Source: Thermodesulfobacterium sp. (GTDB taxonomy: Bacteria > Desulfobacterota > Thermodesulfobacteria > Thermodesulfobacteriales > Thermodesulfobacteriaceae). From it: a stretch of DNA of 14,057 nt. Both the position numbers and the translations under genes were made by a program. Location of the stretch: contig JAGGXL010000089.1 of NCBI GenBank assembly GCA_021163085.1, positions 1 through 14,057 on the forward strand, read 5' to 3'. How positions within the stretch are numbered: the first letter of the stretch is position 1; the number at the start of each line of letters is the position of its first letter. The notes under the pieces were generated by a model. That model searched no databases. It saw only the letters and a program-made list of their open reading frames with translations, and was not told the DNA's origin. Shown here in pieces: positions 1-6,999 of the stretch.

Positions 1-1
1 C

Positions 2-451
2 TATTATTATATCAATTTTGTATTAAATTATGATTTAAAAAAGCAAGTAGCTTTAGTTAGAAGTGTTTCAAAGCTTGCCAAAATCCCTAACTTCAAACTT
101 TTTATTGATAAGAAAAAAGCCTTTTATTTTGTTAGTTTTGTTTTATTAATAAGTTTAGCTGGAATCTTATGGTTTAAATATTTCTTAAATGTAAAAAGAC
201 TAAAAGATGAAGAAAAATTAATGAAAGAATTTTTAAAAATCTTGGAGGAAAAAGGATATAAAAAGAAAGAAACAGAGGGTCTGGAAGAATTTGTTTCCAA
301 AATAAAAGATAAAAAATTAAAAGTTGAAGCCTTAAATTTTGTTAAAATTTTTGAAAAAATCTATTATAAAGACAAACCTTTCACAAAAGGAAAACTTAAT
401 GAACTTAAAAATATTATTAATAGAATAAAATATTTTTCTAAAAAGACTTAG
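2..451 (+). CDS. TgpA-family transglutaminase-like membrane protein, C-terminal part (5' end outside window)
   Basis: The frame is open from the first base to the TAG at 449-451, so only the last 149 codons are seen and the ATG at 221 is internal. The visible part starts with a W/Y-rich stretch ending NYDLKKQ (residues 9-15), like the 'YD..RQ' segment that follows the transglutaminase domain in TgpA (DUF3488/DUF4129) proteins. One membrane segment follows at about residues 41-62. A soluble tail then carries LEEKGYKKKET and a late YYKDKPF, which fits the DUF4129 pattern 'L..rG..r...ET' followed by 'Y..Y'. TgpA proteins sit in the inner membrane with an extracytoplasmic transglutaminase domain; their substrate is generally unknown. 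The assignment rests on this short tail; the catalytic Cys-His-Asp would lie upstream of the window. Confidence 0.66.
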   Translation, partial: YYYINFVLNYDLKKQVALVRSVSKLAKIPNFKLFIDKKKAFYFVSFVLLISLAGILWFKYFLNVKRLKDEEKLMKEFLKILEEKGYKKKETEGLEEFVSKIKDKKLKVEALNFVKIFEKIYYKDKPFTKGKLNELKNIINRIKYFSKKT

Positions 452-505
452 TCTGTTTTTTCTTTTCTTTTATTTTGTTTATCAAAAAATTTTTTGGAAG
501 GAAGT

Positions 506-529
506 AAAGGTTCTCCTTTTAATTTTTTT
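506..529 (+). terminator. weak rho-independent terminator after the TgpA-like gene
   Basis: AAAGG (506-510), loop TTCT and CCTTT (515-519) form a 5-bp hairpin, followed by TAA and a run of T up to 529. It overlaps the last codons of the convergent metalloprotease gene. The stem is short, so this is tentative. Confidence 0.3.
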
Positions 530-1544
530 CTTCTATCTCCTGAACAGTTTTTTCAATAATAAGAAACCTTTCCGGAGTGCTTGGATGGGTAGCAAGAAAG
601 GTTTTACTTATTGCACTGGGAAATTCTACTGCCATACGTCTCCATATCTCTGCTGCATCACTTATATCATATCCACCTCTTGCAGCAATATAAGTTCCTA
701 AGTAATCTGCTTCTTTTTCAAATTCCTTAGAATAGATTATACCACCCAGTTGCTGGAATGTTCCCTGTGTATTTACCCCTGTGGTAACCGCAATTAAAAT
801 ATCAATAACTGAACCAATAATCATATTCCCCATTTTTTTTGAAATATGTCCAAGAATATGATGAGAAAGCTCGTGTCCTAAAACAAGTGCAAGCTCTTCT
901 TCATTTTGGATAAATCTCATCAGTCCTGTTGTCACAAAAACTCTGTTTGGAGGAGATGCCCATGCATTTACAGATTCGTGAAAAATAAGATATGCTTCAT
1001 AATCACATCCCTCTATCGGTTGCACCTCCATGTTAATTAACTCTCCGTTCCTTTCTACCAAAAGTTCTAAACTTTTTGATTTTCTTACAATTTCAAGGAT
1101 CTCTCGACTATTTTTTACCTCTTTATCATTTATTTTTAAGATTTTGTCATTTACTCTTAAACCAGATTTATAAGCAGGAAAATCTTGCTTAACATACCAT
1201 ACAGTTGGTTTTTGATTAAGAACGAATCTTTCATTTAATAATTTTGCATCCTTTTCTTTATACATTGTCTTATCATGAACCTCAAAGCCATAAACAGGTC
1301 TGACATTTTTCTTGCAAAAGGGTCTTGCTCCAGTAATGAGATTGTACCAAACATTGTTCAGTTTTTCTTTTCTTTCAAAATAGGTAAAAAGGGCTAACTT
1401 TCTTTGTTTTAATCTTTCTGCCTCTATTGCTTCTTTAGGAACTTCTGGAATTTCTTTTAAAGTGGGAGCACAACTGGAAATAAAAGTCGGTAAAAAAATT
1501 AAAAGAAAACTGATTATTTTTATTTTGTAGGTTCTTCTTCTCAT
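519..1544 (-). CDS. M48-family zinc metalloprotease lipoprotein with internal PDZ domain
   Basis: 341 residues. The N-terminus is a lipoprotein signal (positive RRRTYKIK, hydrophobic core, lipobox ISSC with Cys25), so the protein is probably anchored in the envelope and faces the periplasm. Residues about 85-175 resemble a PDZ domain (SGLRVNDKILKINDKEV at about 127-143). The peptidase core follows: HELSHH gives zinc ligands His224 and His228 with catalytic Glu225. EFEKEADYLG gives the third ligand Glu276 and the conserved Asp280, and THPSTPER (His320) matches the C-terminal M48 motif whose His approaches zinc in BepA-type proteins. Likely role: quality control of outer-membrane or periplasmic proteins; substrates cannot be read from sequence. 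The start lies 10 bases after the upstream stop with no clear Shine-Dalgarno, so translation may be coupled to the binding-protein gene. Confidence 0.9.
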   Translation of the reverse strand: MRRRTYKIKIISFLLIFLPTFISSCAPTLKEIPEVPKEAIEAERLKQRKLALFTYFERKEKLNNVWYNLITGARPFCKKNVRPVYGFEVHDKTMYKEKDAKLLNERFVLNQKPTVWYVKQDFPAYKSGLRVNDKILKINDKEVKNSREILEIVRKSKSLELLVERNGELINMEVQPIEGCDYEAYLIFHESVNAWASPPNRVFVTTGLMRFIQNEEELALVLGHELSHHILGHISKKMGNMIIGSVIDILIAVTTGVNTQGTFQQLGGIIYSKEFEKEADYLGTYIAARGGYDISDAAEIWRRMAVEFPSAISKTFLATHPSTPERFLIIEKTVQEIEEKN

Positions 1545-1554
1545 AGCTTATTAG

Positions 1555-2394
1555 CTATGAGGTGGGAAAATGAGGCACAAAACCATACTTGGCATAAATC
1601 TTTTGAGCTTCCGGGGACTTTATAAAATCCAGAAACTTTCTGGCATTTTCTGGATGGGGTGCATTGATAAGGGTTGTAATGTAGTAATTTACTTTATCCC
1701 TTTGATCAAGCTCTTCTCCTACTTCTACCATCTCTACAGGTAATCCTTGAGCTTGAGCATGTATTACTTCTGTTGCCCATACAGGTCCCACATCGACTGT
1801 GCCTTTAACAATTCTTAAAGGTGTTTCTCTATGATGGACAAGAGTAAAAATGGTTGTACCCTCTGCTCTTTTTTCCTCCATAATTCTGTGAACAAATTCT
1901 TCTCCACCTGCCTTTTTATACATCTCCACAATATAACGGGTTATATCTTCAAGAGGTCCTGGTTGAGAAATTCTAACATTATCCCTTGCCAAATCTTTTA
2001 AATCTTTAATTCTTGCTGGATTACCTTTAGGAACCATTAATACAAGACGGTTATGAAGATAAACGAAATAGTCTTCTATAAGACCTCTTCTCATTAATTC
2101 CTGCATTGCTGATTCACTAACCGCTGTATAAATATCTGGGGTAACTTTAATTTCCATATCTCCAAAACGAGCTCTACCAGCGAGAATTTGTTTTAATTCA
2201 AGTCCAGGAGGTAAAGTTTCATAAAAAATCTTTTTTACTTCAGGATAAACTTTTTGAAAAGCCTCAAGCAATTCTTCCATTACCATAAATTGATTACCTG
2301 CCATAAATAAATTTAAATCTGCTTCATTAAGGTATTCTAAGTTATGTAAGTCATCTTTGTAATTTACAGGAATCTCAGGAAGTTCTACCTTCAT
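1555..2394 (-). CDS. ModA-like (type 2 periplasmic-binding fold) substrate-binding protein lacking a signal peptide
   Basis: 279 residues with the arrangement of molybdate-type extracellular binding proteins. The N-terminal strand and helix LNLFMAGNQFMVMEELLEAF (27-46) parallel the ModA 'aAaSl.d.l.el...F' start. A central YLHNRLVLMVPKGNP (112-126) is followed by the hinge-proximal SQPGPLEDITRYIVEMY (143-159), VDVGPVWATEV (200-210) and a C-terminal FLDFIKSPEAQKIYAKYGFVP (254-274). The N-terminus MKVELPEIP is hydrophilic, so no Sec or lipoprotein signal is present and the protein should be cytoplasmic. The start is well supported: GAGGT lies 6 bases upstream and a sigma70-like promoter precedes it. 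No permease or ATPase gene is adjacent, so a sensing or carrier role is as plausible as uptake. The ligand is unknown. A decayed copy of its 5' end lies at 6764-6966. Confidence 0.75.
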   Translation of the reverse strand: MKVELPEIPVNYKDDLHNLEYLNEADLNLFMAGNQFMVMEELLEAFQKVYPEVKKIFYETLPPGLELKQILAGRARFGDMEIKVTPDIYTAVSESAMQELMRRGLIEDYFVYLHNRLVLMVPKGNPARIKDLKDLARDNVRISQPGPLEDITRYIVEMYKKAGGEEFVHRIMEEKRAEGTTIFTLVHHRETPLRIVKGTVDVGPVWATEVIHAQAQGLPVEMVEVGEELDQRDKVNYYITTLINAPHPENARKFLDFIKSPEAQKIYAKYGFVPHFPTS

Positions 2395-2466
2395 AATTAG
2401 ACCTCTTTTTTACAAATTTTTGATTATATATTTATATAATTTTTAATTAACATAAAGTCAAGAAAA
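2274..2466. repeat. long direct repeat, copy A (start and promoter of the intact binding-protein gene)
   Basis: About 190 bases that align with 6764-6966 in the same orientation: first about 40 codons, ribosome site, AT-rich leader and the TTGACTTTAT box. Coding parts are strongly conserved while the AT-rich leader differs in length. The two copies are about 4.3 kb apart and flank the cytochrome-barrel operon, so they could recombine. Confidence 0.85.
2433..2461 (-). promoter_or_regulatory. sigma70-type promoter for the binding-protein / M48 unit
   Basis: On the minus strand TTGACT (2456-2461) is followed after exactly 17 bases by TATATA (2433-2438), about 38 bases before the start codon at 2394. 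The Shine-Dalgarno GAGGT lies between. The TTGACTTTAT portion is conserved in the degraded copy at 6950-6959, which supports function. Confidence 0.6.
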
Positions 2467-2485
2467 TTATGAGAAGTGGGTTTAA

Positions 2486-2497
2486 AATCTTAAGATT
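2486..2497. promoter_or_regulatory. 12-bp perfect palindrome upstream of the promoter
   Basis: AATCTTAAGATT is perfectly self-complementary and sits about 25 bases upstream of the -35 box at 2456-2461. It could be an operator or activator site. It is absent from the degraded promoter copy near 6966, and AT-rich palindromes of this size arise by chance, so confidence is low. Confidence 0.2.
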
Positions 2498-2504
2498 GTG
2501 AAAT

Positions 2505-2533
2505 AAAAAAAGCCGGTGAGAAAACTCACCGGC
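2505..2533 (-). terminator. rho-independent terminator of the cytochrome-barrel operon
   Basis: Perfect 9-bp GC-rich stem (GCCGGTGAG at 2512-2520 paired with CTCACCGGC at 2525-2533) with a 4-base loop. Read on the minus strand it is followed by seven U (2505-2511). It lies 28 bases past the barrel stop codon and separates that operon from the downstream promoter at 2433-2461. Confidence 0.93.
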
Positions 2534-2561
2534 CCTTGACAGATTTAGCAGAACATTCAGT

Positions 2562-4889
2562 CTAAAAGTTCCATTTCACGCCAGCTGTTACATAAACAAC
2601 ATCAGCATCCCTGTCTTGCATATAATACTCGTCCTCATCAAAGTCGGCATAAGTTGCTTTTACCTGCACAGTAAGGTTTTCTTTCAAGTTATAAGTGAAA
2701 CCACCTGAAACCCTAAATTCGTAAGACTGAAGATCAGAGTAGTCGGAAACGTCAAACTCACTCCATGGATTATCAGAAGCGTCAATGGAACCAAGATAGG
2801 GCCTGTCATAATCTTCTTCAGAGTAAACGTAATAGGCATCACCAAAAATAGTAAGTCTCTTTGTTGCAGCAAAGTTGAACCCAGCATTCACAACATGAAC
2901 ATCAATCTCATCTTCAACTCTATCTTTGGAACAACCGACTGTTCCCCCACCTGGGGTTTTAGTTACACGACCAGCTCAACCATCAAATATGGGAACAACA
3001 GCAGGGGTCTTAGTATCTATATCGTAATACTCATAACCAAGGTTGAAAGTGAGCTTTTTTGTTAACTGATAGGTGAGGTTTGCACCGAGAGAAAGAATAT
3101 CTTTATCCCAGTCAGCATCATCATTATCCTGATAGCTATATTTACCATTGAAGCCCAAAATCAAGTTCTTTGTTGGGGTAAAGTCCAAAAAAAGTTTCCA
3201 AGTATAGGAATCTTCAGGATCAGCAGATCCAACAAGGTTTCTGTAATATTGCCATATATCATAGGTATAACACACGCTTGAATCCCCACCTGAAGGACAT
3301 TTAGCTTTTTCAAATTCAAAGGGATCATCTGTGTAATCATATCTGAAGGAAAATCTAAAAGAAAGTTTTTTAAAGGGTTTTCCATTAAGGTTTAGAAAAA
3401 TGCTATCCGTTGTAGTATCATCATAGCTTTCCGTATATGGAGAATCAGGAAAACTTGGATTAAGTGGATTCTGACTGTTCATTTGTTTTGAATTTCTGTT
3501 TATATCTTCTCTTTCCCAGCCAAGAGAGAGTGTATATTTACTTTTCAAGATGTAGCTTAAGGCAAACCTGAACTCATTCACATCTCTGTCAAGCACATAA
3601 TCGGATTTATAAGTATAATGAGCAGGATCTCCATATGGATTATCACTACAACCAGCCCATGTAGCAGAAGGATCCACAGGGTAAAGTGTAACATCAACAT
3701 TGTCTGCATCTATGGAGTAGTATCTATACTTTGCATTTACCGTAAGGTTCTTAAGAGGTCTTGATGTAAGACTTACTAAGAAAGCATAAAAATGGGGAGA
3801 GAGATCTTCTCTCTTTCTGTTATAAACTCCACCAGACGACATGAGATCAGATCCGGCATCGTCATCATATTCACTCTTTATATTGGAGTAAACATAGCTT
3901 GCAACAAGCTTTGAATAAAGAGGAAGACCTTTCAGGTAGAATTTGACAACATGTGTATACTTTTCAACATCTGGATTTGTGTTAGCATAAAGAGAGTTAT
4001 TTTCATCATAAAAAACCTGTCCCAAAAACGGATTAGCTCCTAACTGAGGATGGTGAACAGGATCAGGAGAGAACTTATGAGGCTTTGCTTTATCCTCAAA
4101 ATCTTTCCACTCATGGTAATATTCAAGTCCCCAGAGCTTTCTTGTAATTCTGAATCCAAGTTTTAAGGTATTAGCTCTCTCATTTATCCTTCTTCCATAA
4201 GTGTAAACATGACAGGCAGCACACTTACCGCCCATGTAATACATCTGTCTGTGGCCAAACTTTTCATATCTATTGAAGTCATAAAACAGCTTCAACCCTG
4301 GAAGCATAGGAACATGAAAGATGCCAGATGTGGCATATTTAGTTATTCTTATGTAGTAGTTTTTGCCTACATTAAAATCCGTGAACTGAACAATTTTATG
4401 ACCTGCTCCAGTTCCAGATCCAGTAGAAGTTGTATAATTCAAACTGCCAGCCTCATTAGCAATAACATCATTATAAACCCAAGAGCTACCCTGAAGCTGA
4501 AAACCATCCGTATAATCAGGATAACCTTTCGGAAAAGGAATCTCATGACCCAGATAATGGAACATCCTATCAACAGAGCCCTTGAACTGAAATATTCTTT
4601 TCAGGTCAAATCCTAACTTACTAGCCCAATCATAATCATCTCTCACATATCCCTCAAACTTTATAGAGTCAAAATCAAGTTTAATATTACCTTCACCACC
4701 AGACCACCACTCTTCATATTCTCCAAGAGCACTCATTTTATCATTATCTAACCTATCATTCTCATCAGTATATATCCCAAATACAGAAACACTTCCTGTA
4801 GGCTTGATAGACTCGGCTCTTGCAAAGAAGCTGAAACACAACATCAAAAAAAGAAAAAGAGAAATGGGCAGAAATACAAACCTTTTCAT
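2562..4889 (-). CDS. MtrB/PioB-like outer-membrane beta-barrel partner of the decaheme cytochrome, with one in-frame TGA
   Basis: The proposed start at 4889 gives a clear signal peptide (MKRF, hydrophobic core, ARAES) and a strong AAGGGGGG ribosome site; an in-frame ATG at 4967 would overlap the upstream cytochrome gene by 59 bases. Read through a single TGA at codon 638 (2976-2978), the frame gives 775 residues. It has alternating-residue amphipathic strands throughout and ends ...VTAGVKWNF, with the terminal aromatic used in barrel assembly. Length and neighbour fit the MtrB/PioB porins that sheath a DmsE/MtrA decaheme cytochrome and pass electrons across the outer membrane. Without readthrough, 637 residues are made and the last strands are lost. 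Oddities: a heme-type CAACH at 223-227, and loop cysteines at 414, 531, 540 and 653. The gene begins 19 bases after the cytochrome gene. Family assignment is fair; expression of the full product is unproven. Confidence 0.78.
2928..2956 (-). promoter_or_regulatory. candidate bacterial SECIS-like hairpins immediately 3' of the TGA
   Basis: Two mutually competing hairpins lie in the expected window. First, CCCC (2953-2956), loop AGGU and GGGG (2945-2948); the loop begins 23 bases after the UGA and has G at its second position. Second, GGAACA (2940-2945), loop GUCGGU and UGUUCC (2928-2933); the loop begins 36 bases after the UGA and starts with G. Both fit the loose bacterial rule of an apical loop 16-37 bases downstream with an early G, but such hairpins occur by chance. 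Confidence 0.3.
2976..2978 (-). other. in-frame TGA codon inside the barrel gene (nonsense mutation or recoding site)
   Basis: The codon order on the minus strand is GTT CCC ATA TTT GAT GGT TGA GCT GGT. The same frame continues without another stop for 138 codons to 2562 and remains barrel-like. No frameshift is needed to join the two parts. It could be selenocysteine, a recent nonsense change from Trp, Cys, Arg or Gly, or a sequencing error. Confidence 0.9.
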
Positions 4890-4908
4890 CTCAACCCCCC
4901 TTTCTTTT

Positions 4909-5889
4909 TTATCTTGTAAGTGCTTTTCCATGTCCACCAAGAGATTGCGAAGGCTCATCCGACCCATGTATCTGGTAATGACATATAGTGCATCTTGTGG
5001 TAAATGCCCTGGTTATGCTACCAGCTCCCATCCCAACCTGGGGCGTTCCAGTGTTACTGGGAAGCTCAGCATGAAAATGAAATTCGTGGCATTGCAAACA
5101 CAAAAACGGTTCATTCTGCTTAAGAAGATTATCTGCCACTGTCCCGTGAGGCTCATGGCATATAGTGCATCTTTCTGAAACAGGCTCATGTTCATAAAGA
5201 AATGGACCTTCCTTGTCCTGATGACACTCATAACAAACATCGTTGAGTCTTTTCACACTTCTGAGCATAAATTTAACTTCAGATCCATGAGGATTATGAC
5301 AATTATCACATCCAATTTTGCCTTCTCTTATAGGATGGTGTGATGGAAGGTAAATTTTGGATGTAATATCTTGATGACACTGGCTGCACAGGGATAAAGC
5401 CATAGTTTCTTTCAGAAGATACTCGCCATTCCCGTTATGGACATCGTGACAGCTCATACAGGAGACCCCAACCATGGCATGCTTTGAATCATTCCAATGA
5501 AGCATTGTGGCATCTGAATGACACTTCAGGCAGACATCAGAGGCCTGAAAAGAGTTAAGATTTTTGAAGGTAATAATATAGGTTGGATCCATTTCTTCCA
5601 CATGTTTACTTCCGGGACCATGACATCCTTCACATCCTTTCTGGTAACCAGGGGCTTCAAACTTAGCAAGCTTCATATGAATATTTCCTTTCATCTTCTC
5701 AAAAATTTCACTGTGACAACCAGCACAGGCCTCAGATCCCACATACGTTGCATCTTTTATGGTAGGATACCTGATATAGCTACTCATGTCACTTTTTTTG
5801 CCCCCACCCAATGAACCTGTGAAGGTGCAAGAATAAAAGGTAAAACCAGCCACAGTCAAAAAGAAAAACACCCCGAAAAGCCTTTTCAT
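4909..5889 (-). CDS. DmsE/MtrA-family decaheme c-type cytochrome, probable lipoprotein
   Basis: 326 residues with exactly ten CxxCH heme-attachment motifs, at Cys55, 86, 120, 144, 168, 194, 219, 241, 264 and 300. The spacing is close to that of MtrA/DmsE decaheme cytochromes. The N-terminus MKRLFGVFFFLTVAGFTF is an export signal followed by YSC, giving a likely though imperfect lipobox with Cys21. Many additional His residues (for example SKH, DVH, PSHH, NPH, EPH, HFHAE) are available as distal heme ligands. The protein should form a heme wire inside the adjacent barrel and pass electrons between periplasm and cell exterior, in metal, humic, DMSO-type or interspecies electron transfer; the acceptor cannot be read here. 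The start is supported by GGAGGGGAG just upstream. The gene is first in a two-gene operon; no outer-surface multiheme or inner-membrane CymA-like gene is adjacent. Confidence 0.95.
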   Translation of the reverse strand: MKRLFGVFFFLTVAGFTFYSCTFTGSLGGGKKSDMSSYIRYPTIKDATYVGSEACAGCHSEIFEKMKGNIHMKLAKFEAPGYQKGCEGCHGPGSKHVEEMDPTYIITFKNLNSFQASDVCLKCHSDATMLHWNDSKHAMVGVSCMSCHDVHNGNGEYLLKETMALSLCSQCHQDITSKIYLPSHHPIREGKIGCDNCHNPHGSEVKFMLRSVKRLNDVCYECHQDKEGPFLYEHEPVSERCTICHEPHGTVADNLLKQNEPFLCLQCHEFHFHAELPSNTGTPQVGMGAGSITRAFTTRCTICHYQIHGSDEPSQSLGGHGKALTR

Positions 5890-5933
5890 AACTCCCCTCC
5901 CTCAGGTGTTTTCTATATTACAATCATTTTATA

Positions 5934-5967
5934 ATTATAATGAAAATAAACAAAAATATTAAGTCAA
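5934..5967 (-). promoter_or_regulatory. candidate promoter of the cytochrome-barrel operon
   Basis: Minus strand has TTGACT (5962-5967) and TATAAT (5934-5939) about 45 bases before the start codon. The two boxes are 22 bases apart, too far for a standard sigma70 pair, so one of them may be incidental. The context CTTGACTT is the same as in front of the binding-protein gene. Confidence 0.3.
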
Positions 5968-6093
5968 GTTTTTTTTTATCTAAAATTCTTTAAAATTTTC
6001 TTAAAATTCAAAATTTATCTATTTTTTTTAAAAAATTTTTTAAAATTTCAAAATGTTGCAAACTAATAAGATCCAGCCTCAAATAGCTCTACT

Positions 6094-6757
6094 TCATTTT
6101 TTAAAAACCGAGGTAACTGAACTTATGGAACTATAATCAAATGAAACGGTAACCATAATATTCTCAATATCGGAAAAATATCAAATCAACATCGCTGCTT
6201 AAAGAGTAAATCTGGCCGAAAAAAAACCCCACAATACTGTAGTATGCAAAGAAAAGAGAATCAAAGAAAAGAGAATCAAAAATCTGAAACCTTAAAACCA
6301 AAATCTTCCGAAACTTTTACCAGGACGTCTGACATCTCAAGACACATCAGGTCGGACATAGAAACATAAACAACCACTCTTTCTCAAAAACGCAGATTTT
6401 CTTTCCTTAGTGAGGTCTATATACTTCCTATAAACAAACAAGATACTTGGCTCTATCTTCTTAAGGCTTCCAACCGCACTTACAGAAAGACCCTATCATA
6501 GCCTAGAAGCTTCAGTACATACATGTTTGTCATGTAGTTTATTCACAAAGGGAGACGGTATGGTCTATATCGTCTCCTGAAAGAAAAAACCACTCTTTTA
6601 CCAAAAATTTGACAAATCATTATGAACGACAAAGCGTGACATAAGGCATATCAGACATTACACTTTCAATAACAAACACACTATCCATCTTGTAAAAGCC
6701 TGTTCCACCTACTACGCCAAGCACGATATCAACCTCTTCGGAAATAAGTTTAATTTT
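6094..6757 (-). pseudogene. mtnP: degraded S-methyl-5'-thioadenosine phosphorylase (MTAP) gene
   Basis: No frame is open, but successive frames on the minus strand recover the family in order. ISEEVDIVLGVVGGTGFYKM (6697-6756) matches the N-terminal 'IGVIGGSGFY'. INYMTNMYVLKLLGYDRVF and then SVSAVGSLKKIEP match the phosphate/purine site 'NYRANI.AL..LGV..I.SVSAVGSL'. YIDLTKERKSAF matches the 'FIDRTK.R' segment, and VLVKVSEDFGFKV lies downstream. A weak tail resembling the 'MVTDYD' region (near 6120-6150) ends at TGA 6094. At least three frameshifts and several stops are present and the GGTY/GPQFST catalytic segment is largely lost. Intact enzymes are about 270-290 residues; this remnant covers roughly 220. 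The enzyme would phosphorolyse methylthioadenosine in methionine salvage. Its 5' end abuts the broken binding-protein copy. Confidence 0.82.
6248..6277. repeat. 15-bp tandem duplication (two copies)
   Basis: AAAGAAAAGAGAATC occurs twice back to back (6248-6262 and 6263-6277) inside the decayed phosphorylase gene. It lies where the remnant loses similarity to the family, so it looks like a slippage duplication in neutral sequence. Confidence 0.85.
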
Positions 6758-6763
6758 AAAAGC

Positions 6764-6883
6764 TCTCCATTACCATAAATTGATTCCCAACCATAATAAA
6801 ATTAAATTTGCCTCGTTAAGGTATTCTAAGTTGTGTAAGTCATCTTTGTAATTTACAGGAATCTCAGGAAGTTCTATCTTCAT
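6764..6883 (-). pseudogene. 5' fragment of a second ModA-like binding-protein gene
   Basis: The first 25 codons from ATG 6881-6883 read MKIELPEIPVNYKDDLHNLE and onward, nearly identical to the intact gene at 1555-2394 (MKVELPEIPV...). A one-base loss near codons 26-31 then shifts the frame (NLILLWLGINLW, stop). At nucleotide level similarity continues to the 'cagtttatggtaatgg'-type segment near 6765 and ends abruptly where phosphorylase similarity begins. The ribosome site (AGGAGT) is kept. It is a truncated, frameshifted paralogue left by duplication or by recombination between two copies. Confidence 0.88.
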
Positions 6884-6966
6884 GATTAGACTCCTTTTTT
6901 AATTTAATTTTTATATTATTTTTATTTTATTTTTAATTAGTTAATTAGTATAAAGTCAAGAAAACC
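6764..6966. repeat. long direct repeat, copy B (degraded)
   Basis: Partner of 2274-2466. The block 'tctaagtt.tgtaagtcatctttg' and 'atttacaggaatctcaggaag' are almost identical in both copies. The -35-like TTGACT (6954-6959) is kept, but no -10 box of equal quality stands 17 bases downstream, so its promoter is probably weak or dead. Confidence 0.85.
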
Positions 6967-6999
6967 ATCAAAAAGTAGAGGAGCAGACCTAAAATAATG

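Noticed and set aside
4890..4967. Upstream ATG at 4967 as start of the barrel protein
   Set aside because: It would overlap the cytochrome gene, put 26 charged residues before the signal peptide and ignore the strong ribosome site before 4889.
4804..5178. Plus-strand open frames across the cytochrome and barrel region (4209-4616, 4804-5178, 5518-5814)
   Set aside because: They are antisense to strongly supported genes and show no domain, start signal or sensible composition.
6248..6277. CRISPR-like repeat
   Set aside because: Only two adjacent 15-base units with no spacer; a simple tandem duplication.
6551..6577. Inverted repeat GGAGACGG...CGTCTCC
   Set aside because: It lies inside the phosphorylase fossil at the position of its 'RHGRxH' segment and is most simply decayed coding sequence; no insertion-sequence end structure goes with it.
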